Assembly: GCF_025698545.1 (NCBI RefSeq)
Contig: NC_068575.1
Span: 50,167,980-50,231,979, forward strand
Length of the DNA stretch: 64,000 bases
Direction of reading: 5' to 3'
Source: Gossypium raimondii
Lineage: Eukaryota; Streptophyta; Magnoliopsida; Malvales; Malvaceae
Shown: in pieces, positions 38,801-50,285 of the stretch
How positions within the stretch are numbered: position 1 is the stretch's first letter
How the letters are laid out: each line of letters opens with the position of its first letter
The notes under the pieces: model-generated
The model's database searches: none
What the model was told of the DNA's origin: nothing
Seen by the model: only the letters and a program-made list of their open reading frames with translations
Translations under genes and position numbers: made by a program

Positions 38801-41800
38801 GTGCTTGTTAGTATCGTCTCTGTATTTCTTTACTAAAAATGGTATTGTTTCTTCTAAATTCTTTAAGCAGTCTTCAATAAAAATGTTGTGAAATTTCTTA
38901 TTGAATGTATAAAATAGTTTTTGGCATAACTTCTGTATAATGTCTCCACTTTTGTTTGTTTTTCTTACAGGACGAGTTCAAGTGCTTGAAACATTTTTAG
39001 AGCCTTTTGATGTTTTAGACTATAGGAACTATTCCTTTGTACCTCTTTACTGTTTACAGGGTAGCACCCTTGTGCATGTTATTATCGTCTCTGTATTTCT
39101 TTACTAAAAATGTTATTATTTCTTCTATATTCTTTAAGAAGTCTTCAATAAAAATGTTGTTAAATTTCTTATTGAATGTATGAAATAGTTTTTGGTTTAA
39201 CTTCTGTATAATGTTTCCACTTTTGTTTATTTTTCTTATAGGACAAGTTCAAGTGCTACTGCTGCAGTATCTACCACCCCAAAATTACCTTCGGAGATAA
39301 CCGGAAAGACAGTGGAGGAGGTAACTTCGTTTTAGGTTTTTTGATGTAAACTTCTTTTTTGATGTGTCTTCTTAATGCTTCCCCAGTATTTCATAGGCTA
39401 TGAGCAATTATTGTAATCATGCTAGTAGAAAGGGCAGGCTATCTTTCCATAGCAATATCCAATAAGATTTTAGGTCATTCCAAAATAAATCTAAGAGAAA
39501 AAGGCAATATTCATAGGGTATCTGGAAGAATAAAGAAGTCAACAGGTGGAACAGTGGATGTGAGGGATACATATCTCAAGCATGTTCAAAGCAAACAAGT
39601 CTGATTGATCTGCCTCTTTCAAACCATTCAGTCTCCTTTCTTGAGTGTTTCTCAAACTTCACTTAGCAGGAAGAATAGTAACAGTATCTTTTTAGTGGAT
39701 CCAAGATGCATGTTTCATCTCTTCAGCCCCTGCATTCTAATTTATGGTTGTCATTGAGCTAATAAGCTTCTTCCTTTTGGGGCCTACAGATCATCAAGGA
39801 ATGGAATGCTGAACTGCAAGAACGCACTGGAAAATTTCGAAAGCAGGCTAGTGCAATTGCTGAGTGGGATAGGCGAATCTTGCAGAATCGTGATGTTCTT
39901 CTTAGGCTTGAGGTATTATATTTTACTGTGAGGCAACTTTCCTATTAGTTTATTTATATGCCTTGTTGACAAAGAATTTATATTGACATCTAATAAGGTT
40001 TTTATACTCTTATTTACTGAATTTTTGCAAGTAAGTTGTCTACATATATTTCTCTATTAATTCTAAACATCAATTCAGATTGAAGTGGCAAAAGTGGTTG
40101 AGACCCAAGCTAGCTTGGAGCGACAACTGGAGTTAATTGAGACTCACCAACAAGAGGTATTTCAATGGTTTTTGCTGGTATACATTTTGCTAACTTTTAA
40201 ACTTCACAGACTTTAGTTTAGATGACATTTGACCGCTATTAATGTTGTTTTGTTGAAGGAATCTCTATATATAACTACCGAGATTTGTATTACTTAAACT
40301 CTGGATGAAAATGTTTGCTTGCTTTGGTTAGCAATGCTGTCCTAGTTCTAAGAGGATTCATTTGTCTTTACTATTAATGACTTTGCCATCTAGATTGTTG
40401 CTTCCTTATGCTACTTTTAGGTTTTCAACAATAAGCCAGCTAGTTTTTAAAACCCGCTGAAGCTTGTTTATGCTTAACCTTGCATGTGACTGTAGCATCT
40501 CTGAATTGACCAACTATTCCGTGTATCTCTTTGTGTGTATTGTCCAATATGCTTAAAACTTTTCATTAGTGAGGTCTCTTTCAGTTCTGCTTTATAATGA
40601 TTAATTCTAATGATAGTTATTTAGATGCTTTCTTTGTAATTGTGACTGTATTTGTAACTTAAATTAAACTTACATATATTTATTGAAAATATATATTATA
40701 TTTAACATATGATATATTGGAATATAATGCAATTTATAATTTAATAATAATTAAAATATTTTATAACCAATTAGATTTTTATTATTTTTAATTGAAAATG
40801 ATGGAATATAAAGATTAAAAATAACAAAAACAAATAGAATAATTAATTAAGGGTAAAGTTGTCTTTTCATTTAAAATTCATTTAATAAATAAACCTTAAG
40901 AAGATTAGTGGATTTTTCATCAAACCTATGAACTTAAATGTGATGCGATATAGTCATAACTATTTGAAAATGTGCTTGAATATTAGGTTGATAAGGCTTT
41001 GCAAAGTATGGAAGAAGAAGCAGAACGAATTTATAAAGATGAGCGTGGATTGCTTCTTGATGATGAAGCTGCGTCAACAAGAGATGCAATGTGAGAACAT
41101 GCTTGTTTGAAGTTTTTACTGAAGTCCACTGTGCATTCTTATTCCAAGCTTGGTCTAGTTGTGCTCAAGTCAGCTTTGCTTTTACATATAAACATTTGAA
41201 GAACCTTATCTTTGTCAAATCTGGAGTGCAATCAAACTGTGGCCTTCATCTCTATGTACATTGATATATTGTAATTTGCAAAGTGTAGGAGTTTATTCTT
41301 TCATTTTCTTTCCAGGTATGAGCAGGCAGAAAATGTGGAGAGGGAGCTGGAGCATATGACGGAACAGATCAAGTCGATTATTGAGACAGTAAACTCTAGT
41401 CAGGTAATTGTCCTTGGTCTTATGATCAATTTGTGATTTTACAACATAAGCAGAAATGACAACTGCCCTGCAATATGTTTAGGGTGGGGAACTCGAGGCA
41501 CTTGACGGAATGACTCCCCTAGATGTGGTGGTCAAGATCTTGAATAATCAACTAACTTCTTTAATGTGGATCGATGAGAAGGTTAGTAATCTTCACTTTG
41601 GCATCCCTTGGTCTCCTCAATTGTATATGTTGTGTGATGCAATTGTTAGGTTTGTAATTTGTGAGAAGGAACTTTTTGGTAGAAAACTGGGAATATGCCC
41701 TGTTTACCTGAATAAAAAAATCATACCCCCGAGTAACGAACATCATGTTAGAGTACCCAAAATAGATCTGTAGATAGTTTTGAGGAGGCACTGACTCGTG

Positions 41801-41906
41801 TTAATGTCAGGCTGAGGAATTCTCTGGTCGTATTCGGAAGCTTGCAGCCCAGGGTAATGCTGCAGATGGAGAATTAATTGCTGCTCCAAAATATTGGATG
41901 TCCTGA
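35876..41906 (+). CDS. NUP62: Nuclear pore complex protein Nup62 (Nsp1 family)
   Basis: Twelve coding exons with GT-AG borders: 35876-35903, 36182-36568, 36656-37081, 37203-37964, 38182-38278, 39242-39320, 39790-39912, 40079-40156, 40987-41090, 41316-41403, 41483-41581 and 41811-41906. They give 2367 nt, 788 residues. The N-terminal 570 residues are a Ser/Ala/Thr-rich FG domain with scattered GFG, FGFG and LFG words. The C-terminal 210 residues form the coiled-coil Nsp1_C domain (TGKTVEEIIKEWNAEL, LERQLELIETHQQEVDKALQ) and end PKYWMS. Nup62 anchors the central channel of the pore and its FG repeats bind transport receptors. The donors of exons 2 and 3 were chosen because they alone keep phase 1 and agree with each other; the C-terminal exons are certain. 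Confidence 0.93.
38711..39251 (+). repeat. 271-bp tandem duplication in Nup62 intron 5
   Basis: GTGCTTGAAACATTTTTAG and the following 250 bases occur at 38711 and again at 38982, with few differences. The repeated unit ends in the intron's 3' splice region and the first bases of exon 6, so the first copy carries a decoy acceptor (TTTCTTACAG, 38961-38970). Confidence 0.85.
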
Positions 41907-43427
41907 CCCTTCCAGGAGTTGCTGTTGTTGAGTTTAGTAACTACAGAGGGAGTATGGTTAATTTTTCCAAATTATTTTGGCATCAGATGGATTATGTATA
42001 AGACCTGACTTTCAGACTTGGTCTAACTGATTGTTTCATTAAGAAAAATTGAGGTTTCAAGGCCTGTATTTCGCTCTTGTACCGCTTTTTCCTGGCTAGT
42101 CTAATTATTGAGCATGATTGCTTCACGGTCTATATATAAAGTTCGAACAAAACTTTTTTTATTAATTAATTAATTCCATTGAGAAAAAGGATAATTTCAC
42201 TTCTTGCTATGGCTTTAATGGAAGATGTTCAGATGGGGTACATAAACCTAAATCCAACCGATTTCTTAGTATCGCCACTATGACGTACTGATAAGGTCTT
42301 ATAATTTGCTTCGCCAGTGGGAAATTCTTTTATATAATTATTAGGGTTAATTATATAATTAATCACTCAACTATTAAGTATCAATTATTAAGTGTTGATT
42401 GGTGTTTTTTCATGTTATAATTCTAATGGAATGTGGCGTGATTTATGGAAAGATACTGATTAACGTTTTGGTTCATTAAGTATTTTTGTTGGAATGTAAG
42501 GATTATTTATGAATTTACCCTTCTAGACCCTTCTGCTCGATTCTCGTCCCTGCTGCATGACTCGGTTCTTGCCTAGTTACGTCTTTGACCCTGTTCTGCT
42601 CGGCACAATCCTAATGGTGCGAAAAACTTCACTTCTAAAGGGGAAACGGTCGGGTCACGACCCTAAGTGATGGCGGCCCGTGTCTCCCCCATGTCACCTG
42701 CACATTCATCTTAATCCTTATTCCTTCGTTTCCACCTTGTCTTACTATCGATCACAACTAGAAAGAGCTGCATAACTTATGCCAATTTTTGCCTTACAAT
42801 TGCACCATCCACTACTCATGCTTGCTTATTTTTCCCTCTTTTAATACACTTCAAATCACTTTTACAGCATTTTTGTATTATGCCTAACCTGATAATAGGT
42901 TTTCAAGATGGAAAGAGGGAGAGGGACGGGGTGGCGTATTTTTTTTAATATTAATATAATTACTTTGATTTAATATTAATATAAAATAATTTTTAATTAT
43001 ATTTTTACATAATTTTTAATTATATCTTAATGGGTGATAACATGATTTTTTGATTGGTTGAGATGACTTTTTAGCGAAATATCATAGTTTTAAAAACTTT
43101 TTGTTCAATTAAGCCACAAATTTATTAATTTTAACAACTAATTTATATTTAATTTAAAATTTAACAAGTTATATTAATTATTCAAAAGTATTTAATTTTT
43201 AATTGTCATTTAAATTAATTTATCACTACTTTTTAAGTGAAGGAAACTTACAAATAAAGTAGATAATTATTAGACTCGGCTAAATCTCTGTATCAACAAA
43301 AAGGGATTGAGGAAAATAATCGATTTGCATTTTAGCTAAAAATTTTAGTCACTTGGAGCAAGGAGCAAATGTTTTTCTATTGAGAACATGCAAAGTTTTC
43401 GGTTCACCACACATTGAAAGATTGACA
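41907..43427. other. Convergent spacer between Nup62 and CDC45
   Basis: Holds the 3' UTRs of two convergent genes. A GC-richer patch at about 42530-42700 lies in AT-rich DNA and may be a repeat fragment; I could not classify it. Confidence 0.45.
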
Positions 43428-45230
43428 TCAAAGCTTCTCAGTTAATCTAACCATGAAGGAATTGACAGCACCTGCATTCAACCCAATCCATGAAGATTCA
43501 AAAAGCTCATGGAAGTATTCAGCTCCAGTTTCCTCGGCAGCATTCCTGAATGCAAGACCAAATGCATTCCCTTGAAGTGCTCCAAGGCGAGGCTTTCCAC
43601 ACACCCCAACAATCAACACCTTAGCTGCCTCTTCTGACGTGCAGGCACAAAGCAAAGGCTTCAACCTAGCTCCTTTCTCCTTCAAGGCATCCATTAGAAA
43701 GTAGCAGAACTTGGTCAGAGCCTGCGGGTGACCCAACAGCTTTGCGTCCACTGAATCTTCAACCTTCACCCACCTAAACTTTCTTCCACTCCTGATGCAC
43801 CCACTCTTTGTTATTGCAGCACTTCCTTGTCTGAGAATAGCCCTTTGTATCTTGATTGCTTGTTCCATTCCAGCCGTCAGCTTATCAAGATTACTTAAGG
43901 ACAATGCATCGTATGCCATCCCGAATTGCTTCAAAGCACAAAAGCCATCAGATTGCACAAATGATTCAAGCAGTGCAGTGACTCCATATACCATGTCTGC
44001 AGCTGAAACCCTTGAAGTATAACCATGATGACGCAAGAAACTTTTGTAGTAAAAATCATTGAGTCCATATTCAGGCAAAATTAGTTCGAATTGATCTTTC
44101 ATCTTCTGTTTCACCTCATAATTCATGTACTGAAACTTCTGCTGGCAATCCACCAGCGCAAACCCCATCCTTGCAAGAAGAAGCTTAAGCTTTTTCATAC
44201 CATTATCGCTCCATGTCTTCAGCTTAGGGGCAATGTACGAGGAACACAGCATTGAATCAAACAAGTTCCATTCTCTTAACAGCATAAGTCTTGGTTCTTC
44301 TTCATAGGCAATTCTTGAGGAATCAGGTGCTCGAACCTTGGTTCCATCTTTAAGAGTCACTGAAGTAACTACATCCAAATTCCCTAAACTGTTGATATGC
44401 TGCTGAAGCTCCATGACCCCAGCTTCATACCTCTCATCTGTCAGCCTCTCGTGAACAAACTGATCAGCAAGCGAAACACAGGCCAGCCAAAGCAACTCAT
44501 TTGTGTTTTTCCTCAAAGAATGTGACAAGTCATACATCAAACACCCTGATGGCTTACCATGAAAAGTTCCCATCCGATAATAATCCCTTCTGAACTTCTT
44601 AAAACGCCGCGCCGCGGGCTCTTCTTCACCTTCTGAAGACATTCTTCTTCTTTTGCTAGACCCATCCCGACTTCCACCTTCCTCCTCATCACCATTGGCT
44701 TCATCCTCATCTTCACTTTCACTATATTCATCTTCTTCACTATCCAACTCCGAATTATGTAAACAATAGCTGGCATTAGCCAACTCCATGACCTCAAAAT
44801 CATACGCCAGATCAGCCAACCGCTCATCGTCATTTGTATAAATAACAACCACCTGATCATTCTGTTCACTCAAGTTATGCAAGTGAATCGGCCTATGACT
44901 ATCAACAACAAAAACCCGCACGCCACGTCCTAATTTAAGATCCTTTTGGAGGTCACGGTGGCATCCCCAGTTTATCAAAAGTATGGTAACAGGCTCAGAG
45001 GAAGAACTCAAATCAGAACCAACGTATTCACGGATTTGTTGAAATGAAGACACCGGATAACACGAGTACCGGACTGAATCAGATTCAAGAATGTGGAAAA
45101 TGATTTTGAGAGTACAAAGAGAGTCCACATCAGAGGTTGAAGGGAATATGAGTAAAGGAGAGAAAGATGATGCCCTAGCCGATTCTCTAAGCCTTGCGTA
45201 AAACGACTCTACTCTTTCCTCCCTCACCAT
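43428..45230 (-). CDS. CDC45: CDC45, replication initiation factor and CMG helicase subunit
   Basis: One uninterrupted frame of 600 residues on the minus strand, close to the length of Arabidopsis CDC45. It opens MVREERVESFYARLRESA and has LLIFPSTSDVDSLCTLKII and LLINWGCHRDL near the N-terminus, an acidic stretch at about residues 163-186, and a basic RRF-KKFRRDYYRMGTFHGK region. The conserved C-terminus has FLRHHGYTSRVSAADMVYGV and GAVNSFMVRLTEKL. CDC45 is a catalytically dead relative of DHH/RecJ phosphoesterases. It joins MCM2-7 and GINS to form the replicative helicase in S phase. The first ATG of the frame fits the family. The coding region has no intron; one probably lies in the 5' UTR. 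Confidence 0.95.
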   Translation of the reverse strand: MVREERVESFYARLRESARASSFSPLLIFPSTSDVDSLCTLKIIFHILESDSVRYSCYPVSSFQQIREYVGSDLSSSSEPVTILLINWGCHRDLQKDLKLGRGVRVFVVDSHRPIHLHNLSEQNDQVVVIYTNDDERLADLAYDFEVMELANASYCLHNSELDSEEDEYSESEDEDEANGDEEEGGSRDGSSKRRRMSSEGEEEPAARRFKKFRRDYYRMGTFHGKPSGCLMYDLSHSLRKNTNELLWLACVSLADQFVHERLTDERYEAGVMELQQHINSLGNLDVVTSVTLKDGTKVRAPDSSRIAYEEEPRLMLLREWNLFDSMLCSSYIAPKLKTWSDNGMKKLKLLLARMGFALVDCQQKFQYMNYEVKQKMKDQFELILPEYGLNDFYYKSFLRHHGYTSRVSAADMVYGVTALLESFVQSDGFCALKQFGMAYDALSLSNLDKLTAGMEQAIKIQRAILRQGSAAITKSGCIRSGRKFRWVKVEDSVDAKLLGHPQALTKFCYFLMDALKEKGARLKPLLCACTSEEAAKVLIVGVCGKPRLGALQGNAFGLAFRNAAEETGAEYFHELFESSWIGLNAGAVNSFMVRLTEKL

Positions 45231-45830
45231 GTTATTTCTTTTCCCTCAAACCAACACTTAAATTCGATGCAAAATTGGAAACTCTTCTTGACGTGAAAAA
45301 AAAAAAAACAGAATCGGGGATCTTAAGAGATAGATCAATACCCAGAAAGAAAATACCCCTCTTTCCTTCGATTTTCCATCATTTCACTAGATTGCACCCA
45401 ACATCGATAACCTAGAAGAAACAGCTCATAATAAAAATTTATACATATTAATTTCAATTAGCTACAATTAAAAAAAAGATTGAGACAATTCCACATACAA
45501 GAAAATGTTAACCAAAAACAACAAATTAAAAATTGGTGATATAATAAAAATACAGAAGAAGGATCCAAGAAGAGGAACAGTTCGAAAACTGGAAATGAAG
45601 AACAGTATAAGTACCTGAGAATGAAGAAAAGAAAAAACAAGGGTGAAATTCCTTTGTGCCGATCTCTTTCTTTTTCACCTTATTTTTTAAAATCACAGGT
45701 CTCAGTGGTGAGAGCAAATGAGAGAGAGAAGGAGGGAGGGAATTCTGTTTTGATTTAGCTAAGACGTTAATTTGGATTTTGGAATTTGAATTGTTTTGAA
45801 GCAACCGCGAAAAGTTTGGCGCTCTTGTGT
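45231..45830 (-). promoter_or_regulatory. CDC45 5' UTR, UTR intron and E2F-like promoter sites
   Basis: On the minus strand a donor TTCTCAG|GTACTT (45615/45614) and an acceptor TTCTTCTAG|GTTATC (45412/45411) outline a 203-bp intron in the 5' UTR. Upstream, TTTGGCGC (45815-45822, read on +) exactly fits the E2F consensus TTTSSCGC. TTTCGCGG, read on -, lies beside it at 45805-45812. E2F control is known for CDC45 genes in plants and animals. The transcription start is not known. Confidence 0.5.
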
Positions 45831-46617
45831 TTTCACTCACGCCGTTGGATTGCGTAGTATTCTTTTGGCAGAATTGCAAAATTTACCCTAATGTTTGTAT
45901 ATTTTTTCATTTTGACCCTTAATCTTTTTTCTCATTCTAATTCTCCCCCCATAGTGTTGCAAAAAAAATTATTTTGACCAAAATTTACCCTAATGTTTGT
46001 GAGTTTTTTCACTTTGGCTCTTAATTTTTTTTCCTCATTCTCACTCACAATATTGCAACAAATTTTCAAATAAGATGACAATTACAAAAACTATCGGTCA
46101 ACATTTTCCTTTGACGTGGCATGACATCACATTCAAGTTAGAGCTTTGCCTCTCGTCAAGAAATCTGATCTAACTTGATCTTGAATTTAATCGGAAACCC
46201 AATTGCAGAATGGTACATATTTCTGTGTTTAAGTGATTTTACAAGACAGAAAAGATAGAGAATTTTTAAAAGTTGAATCTTTCTGATGCGAATTATGCCA
46301 TTGGGTGATCTCAAAGGGAAGTGAATTGGCTGAATGGTTGTTCTGTTTCTATTGCTAGCTCTCTCTTTCTTACTGGTATTGGTCATGTTTGACAGTCTGA
46401 ACTTAGTATTGCAGGTTTTACATTGTGTATTGGGTTCATAACTACTAGCATATGAACAGTAACCAAAAAGAGCACCTCAGGAGACATGATATAAACTATA
46501 AAAGCATATGATGATGGAAAAGGCAAAAGGGAGCTCTTAATTTCTTTGATGATGCAATACCTTCATATCTCAGTGGCTGGAGCCAGGGAGAGAAAAAGAG
46601 AAAGAAAAAGAAAAAGC
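45831..46617. other. Spacer upstream of CDC45
   Basis: Contains two similar blocks (about 45877-45950 and 45978-46070, each with AAATTTACCCTAATGTTTGT...) that look like part of a dispersed repeat. No gene. Confidence 0.4.
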
Positions 46618-46690
46618 CGCCGTCTGTGGGAATCGAACCCACGACCACATGGTTAAAAGCCATGCGCTCTACCGGCTGAGCTAAGACGGC
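46618..46690 (-). tRNA. tRNA-Lys (anticodon UUU), copy 1
   Basis: A 73-nt minus-strand cloverleaf. The acceptor GCCGTCT pairs with AGACGGC, with discriminator G. The D arm reads TTAGCTCAGCCGGTAGAGC, the anticodon loop CTTTTAA gives UUU, and the T arm has GGGTTCGATTCCC. T-rich pol III terminators (TTTTTCTTTTTC) follow directly on the minus strand. The CCA end is not encoded, as usual for nuclear genes. Identical in sequence to the copy at 47061-47133. Confidence 0.95.
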
Positions 46691-47060
46691 TTTGATGTAT
46701 AATTGAGCTTAAGTTAATGCTCAGGCCTAGAAAACAATTTTAGTTAACCCTCAAACCAAATGGAAACCTGAATCCCACCAAAACGGGGTGAGAGGCAGAG
46801 TTATTCCGGCATGCATGGATGGATGGCGCTGACGGTAGTGATAGGAGAAGGGTCCATCTCAAAGGAGTTCAATTTGGAAGTTGGAATTGAAATTTGATAG
46901 GCAGACTTGTCAACTTACAGTCGAATGGAGATGCCATAGCTTCATATTCTTGGTGGGTTATTTGTTGTCTCCATCAAGAAAAAGCAGGCTACTTTTGTCC
47001 CAAAAGGCACAAATCTCCCATGTCTCAGAAATTTGAAGCCGAAAAAAAAAAGCATAAAAT

Positions 47061-47133
47061 CGCCGTCTGTGGGAATCGAACCCACGACCACATGGTTAAA
47101 AGCCATGCGCTCTACCGGCTGAGCTAAGACGGC
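47061..47133 (-). tRNA. tRNA-Lys (anticodon UUU), copy 2
   Basis: Identical over 73 nt to the tRNA at 46618-46690, same strand, 370 bp away. An oligo-T terminator lies just downstream on the minus strand (plus-strand A-run at about 47041-47051). Diverged flanking similarity ('agaagggtc' and 'gaaatttt..taggcaga' to the right of each copy) indicates a local duplication. Confidence 0.95.
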
Positions 47134-47357
47134 AATTGTTTCTTACTTGCTTAAGTTCTTTCTCGAGGAAACTAGAAAATTATAGAACCGAATCCACCAT
47201 AAAGGCAGCCGAGGATGGCCGCTGATGGTGGTGTAACAGCGGAGAAGGGTCGATTGGAACTGAAATTTTGGTAGGCAGATGTGTTCTCTATGGAGGCCAA
47301 AATGAAGGAGTTGCTCTTAAATTTTGCTGACAGCCGCCTCATACTTCAGCCTAGTTC

Positions 47358-47995
47358 ATTACTTTTGAAAATTACTTTTGAAAAGTGCTGTGAAAAAGTG
47401 CTTTTGAGAAGTGTTTTTTAAAAGTTTGGTTTAAAATTTGAGTGTTCAGCATTGCTGTCAAAAAATACTTTTGAGAAATAAAATGTCCATTTTAGACATG
47501 TTATTATAAAGTAACAAATATGCATTTAAATAATATTTAAATTAGTTAATATTATTATATTTTAGTAAGAATATAAAAAAATTATTATAACTTGTTGCTA
47601 ATATTTTAATATATTTTTAAGCAATAAATATTAATTATTTATAAAATTTAATTAGAATATATAAACTATATTTTAAATATTTAAATATAACCATTAAATA
47701 TTTGTAATTAATATTTTAAAAAATATTTTTTTATTTTTAATTAAGGATTTTAACACAATTATAATTAAGCACCAAGAAAAAAAAACTACTATGTTATTGG
47801 AGGGGTGAAAAAGTAATTAAGTATCAAAAGTGCTTTTGGGAGAAAAAAAACTAAAATTTTTAGCTTCTCATTTTCAGCTCCTTTTCAGAAGTTCTTTTCA
47901 AAAGCACTTCTGAAAAGTTAAAAATTTTAGCTAAAAGCAGCTTGTTCTTCACAGTTTTTCTTTCAAAAGTATTTTTAGAGTCAAAAGTACTTTTT
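47358..47995. mobile_element. Small TIR element (MITE-like), copy 2
   Basis: The left end carries ATTACTTTTGAAAATTACTT and CTGTGAAAAAG. The right end carries the inverted equivalents (TTCACAGTTTTTC, CAAAAGTATTTTTAGAG, CAAAAGTACTTT). The AT-rich core at 47545-47700 matches the core of the element at 13020-13480. No coding capacity. The ends are approximate and no clean target duplication was identified. Confidence 0.55.
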
Positions 47996-48398
47996 TTAAG
48001 CAATGAAAAAGTGACCCTTCATCCTTTGATTTCAACACCAAGCTCATAAACCCATTTTTTTGTCAGTAAAGCTACACTCAGAGCACAAATTAAAGAAGTA
48101 ATAACGGATTCCTTGCCAATAAATTATAATACAGATCGATTTGAGATTCAACAGACACCGCTACACCCACTTTTCCCATCAGCCCATGGTCTTTCAAAAG
48201 CTTCAACAATGGCCTCTAAAAGCCCATCAGCCCATGGTCTTTAAGCCCCATCCAAAATCAATGGGTCTACAACTTTTTTGAAAGATACTTCCAGAAGCCG
48301 TTGGAAGTTGATAGCAACGCAAACTAGAAATCAACTCTACCCATCTCAGCAAAGCAAAGCTTCCATAGCTCAAGGCTGAGAACAGAGATTGAGAATCA

Positions 48399-49491
48399 AT
48401 GTCAAGTGATAACAAAGAGAAACCAAAGACAATCCAGCTTTTCTGCCCTTCGGTATCCAAGCTAATCCGGTTCGTGGCATGGGATAGCCAGAAACTGGAC
48501 ATTGGGTCCATATCTCGAATGTTCGGGCTAGACCCATTAACGGTTAAGCTCAATGGCCACTTTATAAGCCGAGGGGTTGATCTTGTTTCTTCTTCTGTTA
48601 CGTGGAGGTCGTTGCTTTCTTTCTTCTCTTCTAAAGGCTTGTGTATTGGGACTGATGGTCATAAGGGCGCTCTCATAGTCGATGGCAAGCTTTGCAAAGT
48701 TGGGAGCAAGAGTACGCACACTATTGTTGTCTTTTTATGGGGTTTCTCGGATGAATATAGTCGTCTTTTTGGATTTCTGTTTGGTTCTTGGGAAAGTTTG
48801 GGAAAATCAGGAAGGTGGCCACTGGTTTGTTCTTTTAGAATTGTTGCCATTTTATCCTCTTTTTTTTTTTTTTTTGGTAGGAGCACATGAGCCTCAAGAT
48901 TGTGTTAGCTGGAGTCGAGATTCAGCTGGAAAGCCTGGAATAAACGATGTCGGACTTACTGCAAAGCTACAACGTAAAGATATTTACTTGTTTGAGAACA
49001 AAAAGTTAAGGGAAAGCAGCTTAACAGGTAAAATACAAACAACATTGTTTAAAAATAACGGGGAATTGGCTTGGTTAAAGCAGCTTATTCGCCTTGGCAT
49101 ACAGGATCCCATGATGGAGGTGATCGTTCAGTTTCCGAAATCAATATTGGGGTTGGCCTCAAAAGACAGTGTTCGATAGACCATGCAAGCTTGCTCAAGA
49201 AATTAAAGATTAATCACACAAACTCAGGTTTGTTAAAACCATTTACCATTCAACAATCATCCCATCATCATTACAGCTGAATGGTTCTAATTCATTGTTT
49301 AATTCCTTGTTCGTTTACCATTTCCACTGATGCATTCGGTGCTTCATATTGTAGATATTAAAGGCAACAGTAAAGCTAGCAATGTTTCGAGCACACCTTT
49401 TAAGTGCAGTTATTTGAGGGGCCCTATGAAGAGGAGGAGGGAAGATGAAGTGATTGTAGGTGTACCTTGCAAGAGGATCAGTTCTGGTTGA
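48399..49491 (+). CDS. Uncharacterised plant protein, 239 residues
   Basis: Four exons (48399-48711, 48881-49027, 49105-49227, 49355-49491) join in frame with GT-AG borders; every junction is phase 1. The N-terminal half is well ordered (TIQLFCPSVSKLIRFVAWDS, GLDPLTVKLNGHFISRGVDL, SVTWRSLLSFFSSKGL). The second half is polar and probably disordered. The C-terminus is basic (KRRREDEV, CKRISSG), suggesting a nuclear protein. The start of the N-terminal part loosely recalls a beta-grasp fold, which is speculation. Consistent phase, splice sites and a non-random protein argue for a real gene. I do not recognise a named family. Confidence 0.75.
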
Positions 49492-50285
49492 TTCCCGAGC
49501 CTAATGCACCAAATGGCAAACATTGTAGATGAGAGTTTTTTAAGTTTTAAGGATGTAAATAGTGGTTCGACTGAATTCATGTTTCTTGTAGTGAAGACAC
49601 ACACAAAAAGTAAAAATAAAAAATAAAAAGAAGAGAGCTTGCCATAACCCTAGTTTGCATTTACAGGTTACATGCACAGCTTAGTTTATTTCCACAACAA
49701 ACATGTATAATCTATACTGGAAAAGTACTTGCTGCAATGAAAATAAAGAGTGCCAAAGAAAAGTTGGATCTCTTCCTTGATAGCCGATGATTTTGTTATG
49801 TTATTCGTGCATGTTAGTCATGTCTTTTATTGATGGAGCTTATTAAAGTAGCTCTAATGGGATGCCATGACTGGTTTTTAAGAATAATGAGACAAGAAAT
49901 TAGTGAAGGCTAAATTATCAGACTTCAGCAACATGAGGAACATCCTTAAGAAAATGGCAGATATACCAAAGTTGAAACTTTGATCAATTTTCTTTGTCGG
50001 ACTAGGAGATTTACACAAACCCTCACACCACAACAGCTTGAAACTTAATGACTTTGATGCATATGATAATAACCATTTGAAACAAAGTTCAGTTAGTGTC
50101 GGAGTTTCATGAAAAAGGATTAAAAATTTCAGGGAGTAAAAGAAAATGATCAATTGCTGAGAATGATGCAAAGTAGAGTCTCATGGGATTGTGGAGGAAC
50201 ATAATCATTTTCACTAACTCGGAGGTCAAAGTATTCTTTCATTTTGCTCTCATATTCTATGCTGAAAATTTCCATATTTTTACTT
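49492..50285. other. Convergent spacer
   Basis: Holds the 3' ends of the uncharacterised gene (+) and the PIG-T gene (-). AT-rich with no further gene seen. Confidence 0.5.

Noticed and set aside
46894-47127. 77-codon open frame on + ending in a peptide with GNRTHDHMVKSHALYRLS
   Set aside because: It is the antisense translation of the tRNA-Lys gene at 47061-47133, a well-known false protein.
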